A stretch of 7,542 nucleotides of DNA from Bacilli bacterium (lineage in GTDB: Bacteria > Bacillota_I > Bacilli_A > RF39 > UBA660). The number at the start of each line of letters is the position of its first letter. Within the stretch, counting starts at the first letter, position 1. Where the stretch lies: the NCBI GenBank assembly GCA_900757295.1, contig CAAENH010000125.1, positions 1 to 7,542 on the forward strand, written 5' to 3'. The translations under genes and the position numbers were made by a program. This document shows positions 1-4,400 of this stretch, piece after piece. The notes beneath the pieces were generated by a model. That model saw only the letters and a list, made by a program, of their open reading frames with translations, searched no databases and was not told the origin of the DNA.

Positions 1-1
1 G

Positions 2-985
2 AGAGAATCAAAAGAAAGAGGATTATATAATAAATTAGTAACGAACGGAATTTACTTATCAAAGAACGATAACGAATATGTAGAAGATATTTTAAATACT
101 TTGGATGAAATTAATTTGTCTATAGATTCAATAGAAAATGATATAAATGTAGCATTAGGAAAAGAAAATAATCATTTAGAAATAATAAAGAATTTATTAG
201 AAAAAACAAAAAACAAAAACATCAAGGTTGGAATAAATACTGTTGTTAGTAAACTTAATGTAGATAAATTAGAGGAATTAGGAGAATTTCTAGATAACTA
301 TCAAATTGAAAAATGGAAATTTTTAAAATTTATGCCAATTAGAGAAAGAGCAGAGAAGAATGAGAAAGAATTTGAAGTTGATGAAAGCATATTAGAAAAT
401 AGTATAAAAAATCTAAAAGTATTTAAAAACATAAAAAAAGTTGAATATAAAAAACAAAGTGAGTTTGAAAAGAGTATTGTGATAATTCCTAATGGAGATA
501 TATTGCAAACACAAAATGGAAAAGATCATTATTTTGGAAATGCTTTGAAAGAAGAAATAATAGATTTTGATAAAATATTTTCAAACGGAAAGATTAGAAC
601 CTTAGTTGCATACAATGATGAAAGTGTTAGAGAAAATATTATCAATTTAATAAAAGGATTAGAATATGTTGATTTAGTAGGTGTTGCAACTAATGGAAAT
701 GATGCGTATAACAAAATTATTGATTTGAAACCAGAAATGGTATTTGCTGGATATAATATGCCAGATATCAATGGTCTAGAAATTGCAATAAAAACAAAAG
801 AAAATAAAAATATTGAAACACCAATTTTTAATATTTTTAATGATAAAAATGACATTCCAGAACAAGAACTACAAAAAACTATAAATGTTATAGGAAATAA
901 ATTAAATGCCCTTATACAAGAACCTTATGAGAATAGAGTAGAAGATATTATAAAAGATTATAAAGAATACAAATATAAAAAATAA
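2..985 (+). CDS. Radical SAM enzyme (viperin-like C-terminal half) fused to a degenerate receiver domain; 5'-partial
   Basis: The frame is open from base 2, so the start and the CxxxCxxC cluster motif lie upstream; the TTG at 101 is internal. 327 residues are visible. Residues 1-~190 read as the later strands of a radical SAM barrel: LVTNG, then INLSIDS..NDINVALGK, GINTVVSKLNV and KWKFLKFMPIRERA. The order DS-x-E/N-x-x-N, (K/G)IN(S/T)V(V/I), then (R/K)WK(V/F) matches what I recall of viperin and its prokaryotic relatives, which make ddh-nucleotides. That specific function is inference. From about residue 195 a receiver fold begins (LVAYNDES, ATNGNDA, KPEMVFAGYNMPDINGLE). Gly (GGA, 749-751) sits at the phosphoacceptor Asp position, the usual Thr/Ser is Asn (FNIFND), and the Lys of the KP motif is Glu (QEPY). 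It should not be phosphorylated in the usual way. The gene converges on the Spo0A-like gene. The radical SAM call is solid for the fold; the viperin subfamily is tentative. Confidence 0.78.
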   Translation, partial: RESKERGLYNKLVTNGIYLSKNDNEYVEDILNTLDEINLSIDSIENDINVALGKENNHLEIIKNLLEKTKNKNIKVGINTVVSKLNVDKLEELGEFLDNYQIEKWKFLKFMPIRERAEKNEKEFEVDESILENSIKNLKVFKNIKKVEYKKQSEFEKSIVIIPNGDILQTQNGKDHYFGNALKEEIIDFDKIFSNGKIRTLVAYNDESVRENIINLIKGLEYVDLVGVATNGNDAYNKIIDLKPEMVFAGYNMPDINGLEIAIKTKENKNIETPIFNIFNDKNDIPEQELQKTINVIGNKLNALIQEPYENRVEDIIKDYKEYKYKK

Positions 986-1046
986 AAAAATGAGAAATAA
1001 GTTTTATTTGTTAGTATAAACAATTTACTTATTTCTCATTTTTTTT
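984..1046. terminator. Bidirectional intrinsic terminator between convergent genes
   Basis: An 18-bp perfect stem pairs 984-1001 with 1028-1045 (core ATGAGAAATAAG / CTTATTTCTCAT). It is flanked by a run of seven A on the left and eight T on the right, so it ends in U-runs on either strand. The loop contains a smaller stem, TTGTT (1008-1012) with AACAA (1019-1023). The left arm starts inside the stop codon of the radical SAM gene, and the right arm encodes the last residues of the Spo0A-like protein. Confidence 0.85.
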
Positions 1047-1753
1047 AATCTTAAATATGTAACAAATGTTGATATAAAATATTTAGGTGTTATCGGATCT
1101 TTGGTTAAATCAAAGAACTTCATTATAGGTTTGGAAGCATTATAGTTTTTATATCTGTTAAAAGGAATTAAAGAACTCCTTATTCCATCTCGTATTTCAC
1201 GAGGACTAATACCATATTCTAAAGCAACATTTAAAAACAAATCATCTAATGAATTAAACTTATGTGGATAGTAGTAATATTGAAATATTGCTGACTTTAG
1301 ATAATGGCAACCATTTGAATTTACATTGAAATCCAATGGCAATAGATACATATTTAATTCTTCTTCTGTTAAGTCCGTTACCTTAAATTCTAATTTCATT
1401 TGGTTGATTGTGTTAAGCAATTTTTCGTTGTCAAAGGGCCTATAAAGAAACTGATAAACTTTTGATACATTTTCTATAAGGAATGGCTTGTATGGCTCGC
1501 TTATAGTTAAAATTGTATTCTTTTTTCTTTTCTCGATAGGAGAAATAGATAGCCTATCAATTATTTCAAGAGTTTTTATATCTGTGAAATTTGAATCTAA
1601 AATAAAAATGTTTGGCTCAATTTCCAAATATTTTTTTATCGTAGAACTGCCATCATTGGTGCTTTCAATTTCAAACCCTTTCTCATTTGCAAGAAATTGG
1701 CAGCTTGCTGAATTACGTTGTATATCAGTATCTGCAATAAGGATTTTAACCAT
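1025..1753 (-). CDS. Spo0A-like response regulator (receiver plus Spo0A C-terminal DNA-binding domain)
   Basis: This 242-aa protein is near the usual Spo0A length (about 260). Residues 1-~120 form a receiver: acidic D8 and D10 (ILIADTD), likely phosphoacceptor D53 (NIFILDSNF) and T83 (ILTIS). The switch Lys is replaced by Arg (YRPF, R105), and the Met-Pro usually found after the phosphorylated Asp is absent, so signalling may be altered. Residues ~128-242 match the Spo0A effector domain: CHYLKSAI (Spo0A: YLReAI), then ALEYGISPREIRDGIRSSL (Spo0A: TTPSRVERAIRHAI, recognition-helix region), then PITPKYFISTFVTYLRL (Spo0A: kPTNSEFIAmiAdkLRL). The basic helix keeps its arginines, so 0A-box binding is plausible. 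The ATG is preceded by GGGGG at good spacing. 0A-type boxes upstream suggest auto- or cross-regulation. It diverges enough from canonical Spo0A to look like a paralogue rather than the sporulation master regulator. Confidence 0.85.
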   Translation of the reverse strand: MVKILIADTDIQRNSASCQFLANEKGFEIESTNDGSSTIKKYLEIEPNIFILDSNFTDIKTLEIIDRLSISPIEKRKKNTILTISEPYKPFLIENVSKVYQFLYRPFDNEKLLNTINQMKLEFKVTDLTEEELNMYLLPLDFNVNSNGCHYLKSAIFQYYYYPHKFNSLDDLFLNVALEYGISPREIRDGIRSSLIPFNRYKNYNASKPIMKFFDLTKDPITPKYFISTFVTYLRLKKMRNK

Positions 1754-1795
1754 TTAAACAACCCCCAACAAATGTAATTATTAAAATACAACAAT

Positions 1796-1824
1796 AGTAT
1801 ATCACAAAAATTATGTAAACACAA
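1796..1824 (-). promoter_or_regulatory. Candidate sigma-A extended -10 promoter of the Spo0A-like gene
   Basis: On the minus strand, TATACT (1796-1801) is preceded by TGA, forming an extended -10 (TGnTATACT). A weak -35, TTGTGT (1819-1824), stands 17 bp upstream. Transcription would start near 1789, giving a leader of about 36 nt. A second possibility nearer the 0A boxes is TTGTCG with TACATT 18 bp away, in which the -35 overlaps the proximal box. Confidence 0.4.
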
Positions 1825-1853
1825 TAAAATAAATGTAAAAAACAGGAAAAAAA

Positions 1854-1870
1854 TTCGACAAATATCGACA
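1854..1870 (-). promoter_or_regulatory. Two tandem 0A-type boxes upstream of the Spo0A-like gene
   Basis: Read on the minus strand, TGTCGAT (1870-1864) and TGTCGAA (1860-1854) lie exactly 10 bp apart, so they share one face of the helix. TGTCGAA is the textbook 0A box, and the other copy differs at the last base. In Bacillus, Spo0A binds paired boxes as a dimer in such tandem arrangements. The pair lies about 65-80 bp upstream of the predicted start of transcription. The binding protein could be the encoded regulator or the host Spo0A. Confidence 0.6.
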
Positions 1871-1883
1871 ATTCAATGCAAAA

Positions 1884-1910
1884 ACACACCCTTTTACACC
1901 TCATTACACC
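1884..1910. repeat. Three 10-bp-phased ACACC repeats
   Basis: ACACC ends at 1890, 1900 and 1910, within the units ACACACC, TTACACC and TTACACC. On the minus strand this reads as GGTGTAA, GGTGTAA, GGTGTG. The exact helical phasing next to the 0A boxes suggests a protein-binding array. No known regulator is assigned. Confidence 0.5.
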
Positions 1911-1929
1911 GTTTTTAACAAATACTCCT

Positions 1930-2101
1930 AAAACCATAGTAGTATGAGCTCGGGAACTTTATATTAAAGTTTAAAAGGAGCTACAAAAGCAGATTGAATA
2001 AATACAAAAGCAAATAAGTAAGAAACTTTTAAATTTTGATATAAGGGGGAGACGAAAAAATGTGAAGATAAAATAGATGATAACGGATATTAAAAACAAT
2101 T
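1930..2101 (+). other. Gene-free leader upstream of the sigma-like gene, with an ATG-TGA start-stop
   Basis: No convincing gene is present. It holds a small hairpin (AACTTT 1955-1960 with AAAGTT 1966-1971). It also holds a possible extended -10, TTGATATAAG (2036-2045), with no clear -35. A strong SD-like GGGGGA (2045-2050) stands 9 nt before ATG (2060-2062), which is followed immediately by TGA (2063-2065). Overlapping short frames (GTG at 2062, ATG at 2076) encode only a few residues. If the -10 is used, transcription would begin at about 2052 and exclude that SD, so both cannot act on one transcript. Confidence 0.4.
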
Positions 2102-2158
2102 AATACTCCTTTTGAACTTATCGATATAAATAATAAGTTCCTAGAATGAGGGAGTATT
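2102..2158 (+). promoter_or_regulatory. Two-part inverted repeat / leader hairpin before the sigma-like gene
   Basis: The outer arms AATACTCC (2102-2109) and GGAGTATT (2151-2158) pair over 8 bp. The inner arms GAACTTAT (2114-2121) and ATAAGTTC (2133-2140) pair over 8 bp around an 11-nt loop. The two stems are separated by a 4 x 10 internal loop, and the structure is followed by TTTTG. As RNA it would cover the GGGAG ahead of the TTG at 2159 and could attenuate or terminate. As DNA it is a 57-bp imperfect palindrome, close in size to a serine-recombinase att site. Confidence 0.55.
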
Positions 2159-2188
2159 TTGTATATATTAAGCAATAAAGAGGAGGCA

Positions 2189-2560
2189 ATGTTAAAGGTA
2201 ATTGTAAAAAATACAAGAGTTGATTATTTTAGAAAAAATAAAAATGTTTTTAAAGAATTAAGCCTTGAAGAAGAAATTTTATATTCACAAGATAAAATGG
2301 AAGAAAATTTAGAAATAAAAATGGATCAAGAATTTCAAGCCGAAAAGTTTGAATGTATTTTTCGTGATGAAATTTTGTCAGAAATAGCAGGAACGCTGAC
2401 TTATAATGAAAAGTTAGTGCTTTCTTTATATTATATTGAAAATAAATCAGATGAAGAAATCTCAAAAATATTATTCATAACTAAGTCAGGTGTTACTAAG
2501 AAACGAAATAGAGCATTAGAGAAAATGAGAAAAAAATTTGAAAAAAGGAGAAAAATTTAA
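2189..2560 (+). CDS. Sigma-70 region 4-like regulator (Tn916 Orf7-like)
   Basis: This 123-aa protein resembles the short sigma-like factors of conjugative transposons. The N-terminal part is a basic helix (MLKVIVKNTRVDYFRKNK). Residues ~58-118 form a region 4 HTH: DEILSEIAGTLTYNEKLVLSLYYIE, then KSDEEISKILFITKSGVTKKRNRALEKMRK, with the usual Ser-Val/Thr-Lys recognition helix. Region 2 is absent, so it is probably an accessory transcription regulator of the element. Two starts are possible. One is ATG 2189, behind AGGAGG only 2 nt away or AGAGG at about 5 nt. The other is TTG 2159, behind GAGGGAG within the upstream hairpin, which adds ten residues. I prefer the ATG without certainty. The stop overlaps the next start by one base (TAATG), implying translational coupling. 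Confidence 0.75.
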   Translation: MLKVIVKNTRVDYFRKNKNVFKELSLEEEILYSQDKMEENLEIKMDQEFQAEKFECIFRDEILSEIAGTLTYNEKLVLSLYYIENKSDEEISKILFITKSGVTKKRNRALEKMRKKFEKRRKI

Positions 2561-2733
2561 TGTTTAATAATTATAATTTGACTGATGATGATGTTATTGG
2601 AATTCTAAATAAGTATGAAAACCTAATAAATAAATATAGTAGACTATATCCAGGTGGTCCAATAGATGAAGATTTAAAGGGAGAAATAATTGAAAAAATA
2701 TATAAAATATTAACAAAAAATAGAGAAAAATAA
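2560..2733 (+). CDS. 57-aa Orf8-like helical protein (sigma region 2 / HTH_16-like)
   Basis: This small gene starts at an ATG that shares a base with the previous stop and has AAGGAG 9 nt upstream. The pattern NKYENLINKYSRLY, then PIDEDLKGEIIEKIYKIL, resembles the short conjugative-transposon proteins of the Tn916 Orf8 kind. These have a helix, a D-E-D-L-x-x-E motif and a second helix as in sigma region 2. Together with the region 4-like neighbour it could make a split sigma-type regulator; that pairing is inference. At 57 aa it is on the short side for the family. No other domain is visible. Confidence 0.65.
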   Translation: MFNNYNLTDDDVIGILNKYENLINKYSRLYPGGPIDEDLKGEIIEKIYKILTKNREK

Positions 2734-2750
2734 AAAAATTTTAGAGTTTG

Positions 2751-2795
2751 TCCCTTTTACTATTATTCAATTCGTTCCTAATAGGTGAGAAGGGA
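2751..2795 (+). promoter_or_regulatory. SD-occluding leader hairpin of the 50-aa basic peptide
   Basis: TCCCTTTT (2751-2758) pairs with AGAAGGGA (2788-2795), with one G-U pair. The stem continues as CTATTA (2760-2765) with TAATAG (2779-2784), leaving a small A / GTG bulge and a 13-nt loop. About 14 pairs result. The 3' arm contains most of the GGGAGG SD (2792-2797) of the next gene. There is no U-run after it, so translational control is more likely than termination. Confidence 0.6.
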
Positions 2796-2804
2796 GGAAA
2801 AACA

Positions 2805-2957
2805 ATGTTAAAAAAATTAAAACTATATTTAAAAGAGAAGAAGAGACAACTTATTGTAAAAAAACGTGTTATAGGTTTTAAAAAGAAAATTCTAAAATTA
2901 CAAAAAGAAAAAAATGAGATGAAACGAAAAAGCTCATTAGGTTTGCCGATTCCTTAA
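2805..2957 (+). CDS. 50-aa lysine-rich basic peptide
   Basis: The ATG has a strong GGGAGG SD 7 nt upstream; an upstream TTG at 2748 would run through the hairpin and is not favoured. The product has 16 Lys and 3 Arg against 3 Glu (net about +16). Helical heptad-like stretches (LKKLKLYLKEKKRQ, FKKKILKLQKEKNE) are followed by an uncharged tail, SSLGLPIP. There is no signal peptide or membrane segment. It could bind nucleic acid or be a small structural peptide, but I do not recognise a family. It lies between the sigma-like pair and the HTH gene. The strong SD and structured leader argue that it is a real gene rather than chance. Confidence 0.6.
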   Translation: MLKKLKLYLKEKKRQLIVKKRVIGFKKKILKLQKEKNEMKRKSSLGLPIP

Positions 2958-2996
2958 AGTGTTAGCAAAAAGTTAAGTAAAGGAGAAATGCAAAGG

Positions 2997-3425
2997 ATGA
3001 GCAAAAAAGATGAGATAACAAAACTGTACTTTGTAGATAGAGAAAATCCAGCTACTATTGCAAAGAAATTAAATATTTCAAAAAGTGCAGTAACACAGGT
3101 TTTACAAAAAGATGATAGATATAAAAAAGAAAAAGAAGTAAGAAAAAAACAAAATAAGATAAGACACAATGAAAAAACTAAAGAAATTATTAAAAAAACA
3201 AGAGAAATTAAACAATTTAAAAATAGATCAGAAGATTTAATATTAAAAAGAATGCACAATCAAGCTAGCCAAGAATTATCAAAAGGAAAGAGATTAAGTA
3301 ATCTGGCATACAGAAATTGGAATACATCAGCATATTCATATAATGAAGCTAAAAGAAGATATGAATTTAAAGAAGAGCTTGGAAGAAGTAATGATGTGCC
3401 AAAATATATTAAAATTGAGGTGTAG
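2997..3425 (+). CDS. Helix-turn-helix DNA-binding protein of mobile-element type
   Basis: This 142-aa protein has an N-terminal HTH at ~5-38 (DEITKLYF, then ATIAKKLNISKSAVTQVLQ), like resolvase or sigma region 4 helices. A long basic linker follows (~42-85, YKKEKEVRKKQNKIR). A C-terminal segment, MHNQASQELSKGKRLSNLAYRNWNTSAYSY, leads to DVPKYIKI. The same layout occurs, from memory, in HTH proteins near Clostridia recombinases and prophage-like elements. Likely role: site-specific DNA binding controlling the element, by inference. Two starts are in frame. ATG 2988 has AAAGGAG only 2 nt away, and ATG 2997 has it 11 nt away plus AAAGG adjacent. I prefer 2997. Two bases separate its stop from the next ATG. 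Confidence 0.72.
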   Translation: MSKKDEITKLYFVDRENPATIAKKLNISKSAVTQVLQKDDRYKKEKEVRKKQNKIRHNEKTKEIIKKTREIKQFKNRSEDLILKRMHNQASQELSKGKRLSNLAYRNWNTSAYSYNEAKRRYEFKEELGRSNDVPKYIKIEV

Positions 3426-3427
3426 AA

Positions 3428-3631
3428 ATGGAAGAACAATATAATTATAAACAAGTTATTGCTTATGCAGTAATTGGACTGGAACATTATTTGAACTCTG
3501 GAAATAAAGACAATATAAACATTAAAGACTTTTGTAATTTGTTTATGGAACCATTAGAAAAGATATATAAGAAAAAAGATGTTATAAGAATAGCGAATAT
3601 TTTATTAGAAAGGGATAATGCAAATGATTAA
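3428..3631 (+). CDS. 67-aa hypothetical protein
   Basis: The ATG has GAGGTG 5 nt upstream, partly inside the end of the HTH gene. The product is soluble and mostly helical (YKQVIAYAVIGLEHYL, then IKDFCNLFMEPLEKIYKKKDVIRIANILLERD). It has no cofactor motif, membrane span or signal peptide. Its 3' end overlaps the start of the DUF6075-like gene by 8 nt, so the two are probably translated together. I do not recognise the family. Its position within a tight operon supports it as a real accessory gene of the element. Confidence 0.65.
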   Translation: MEEQYNYKQVIAYAVIGLEHYLNSGNKDNINIKDFCNLFMEPLEKIYKKKDVIRIANILLERDNAND

Positions 3632-4094
3632 TTTTATAGATAAAGATCATAAAAACTTTTTCTATTCAAAACTAGATAAATTACAATCACTAAGAAAGAC
3701 AGATGTATATTATTTATCATTAGTATATACATTAAGCATCTGTGAAACAACAAGAGAACATTTTTCAAGTATTTTTAATATAGAAAAAGGAGAAATTAAT
3801 CTAGATGCAATTAAAGCAGGATGGCAGACAGGAACGTCAGAGAAAGTAACTAGAATGGCTTTTAATTTATGGAATCATTCTATTATGTTTGACAGTGAAG
3901 AAGATTTTGCAAATGATAAAATTTCATGTTGTTATGCACCTAGTGAAATATTTTGTTGTTCGTATGCTCCTTATTTTTGGGAAGCAGTACAAATTAGATA
4001 TCCAGAATACACAAAAGTATTAAAAAACGAAAAAATGGTAATTGACAAAGAACATAAAGAAAATGAGAACGAATATGTCTGTGAAATAGAATAA
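3624..4094 (+). CDS. DUF6075-like protein
   Basis: This 156-aa protein matches, from memory, a family common in Clostridia mobile elements. It opens with FIDKDHKNFFYSKL, followed by a YLSLVYTLSICETTREHF segment, the GWQTGTSEKVTRMAFNLW motif (~66-83) and the hallmark FCCSYAPYFWEAVQIRYPEY (~110-129). Two Cys-Cys pairs (102-103 and 111-112), each near a YAP tripeptide, stand out and could bind metal or be redox active; this is untested. The acidic tail (KEHKENENEYVCEIE) is variable. Function unknown. AGGG 9 nt upstream favours ATG 3624 over ATG 3618 (spacing 3). It overlaps the 67-aa gene. Confidence 0.75.
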   Translation: MINFIDKDHKNFFYSKLDKLQSLRKTDVYYLSLVYTLSICETTREHFSSIFNIEKGEINLDAIKAGWQTGTSEKVTRMAFNLWNHSIMFDSEEDFANDKISCCYAPSEIFCCSYAPYFWEAVQIRYPEYTKVLKNEKMVIDKEHKENENEYVCEIE

Positions 4095-4147
4095 TTATAG
4101 AATTTTTTAAAATTATCTACATATTCTTTAATATGGAGGCTATGATG

Positions 4148-4303
4148 ATGGAAAATTCAAAATTAGAAGAAAAGGAAATATATGAAGTAGATAGTAAAAA
4201 ATATACTGTAATAACAAGAATTTCAGAGAACTGTTTAAGCAAAGAAAGTTTAAAGAAATTAATTTGCAATTATGCAATGAGAGAATTGCAGGAAAATGAT
4301 TAA
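4148..4303 (+). CDS. 51-aa TnpW-like transposon-encoded protein
   Basis: Three consecutive ATG codons occur at 4142, 4145 and 4148. The GGAGG at 4135-4139 is 8 nt from the third, which is chosen. The short product has KKYTVITRISE followed by KESLKKLICNYAMRELQ. This resembles the Y-x-V ... E-(T/S)-L-x-x-K-(I/L)-x-x-L-I pattern of TnpW-type proteins found beside Tn4451-type recombinases. The match is by pattern only and modest. Its exact function is unknown. It is the last gene before a hairpin that separates it from the recombinases. Confidence 0.55.
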   Translation: MENSKLEEKEIYEVDSKKYTVITRISENCLSKESLKKLICNYAMRELQEND

Positions 4304-4312
4304 GATATATGG

Positions 4313-4362
4313 ACAATGCTATTTGTGAGCGATATAATATATACACATGTAGCATTGTTTTT
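4313..4362 (+). terminator. Intrinsic terminator or attenuator before the recombinase pair
   Basis: ACAATGCTA (4313-4321) pairs with TAGCATTGT (4350-4358). An inner TGTG/CACA stem (4324-4327 with 4344-4347) lies inside, and TTTT follows directly (4359-4362). It could end the accessory operon or limit read-through into the recombinases. A weak recombinase promoter (TTGTTT 4355-4360, TATACG 4376-4381, 15-bp spacing) overlaps its 3' side. Confidence 0.65.
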
Positions 4363-4400
4363 CAATATAAACAATTATACGAAGTGGAGGCGTATTAATT

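Noticed and set aside
101..103. TTG at 101 as the start of the radical SAM gene
   Set aside because: The frame is open to the window edge, and the upstream residues include the radical SAM LVTNG strand, so the gene begins outside the window.
529..855. Minus-strand 108-aa frame opposite the radical SAM gene
   Set aside because: It is antisense to a clearly conserved receiver domain and has no recognisable motif.
1871..1899. Sigma-H-type promoter on the minus strand (AGGGTGT ... GAAT)
   Set aside because: The -35 has a mismatch and the spacing appears too short for the usual sigma-H arrangement.
1746..1937. Minus-strand 63-aa hydrophobic frame
   Set aside because: It covers the regulatory repeats, the 0A boxes and the promoter, has no good SD, and its Phe/Ile/Tyr/Cys-rich make-up is what AT-rich non-coding DNA gives.
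2748..2804. TTG start extending the 50-aa peptide by 19 residues
   Set aside because: It would translate through the SD-masking hairpin and lacks an SD of its own, whereas ATG 2805 has GGGAGG at 7 nt.
2954..3259. Minus-strand 101-aa membrane-like frame
   Set aside because: It is a shadow of the lysine-rich HTH protein; antisense Lys codons read as Phe and Leu, mimicking membrane spans.
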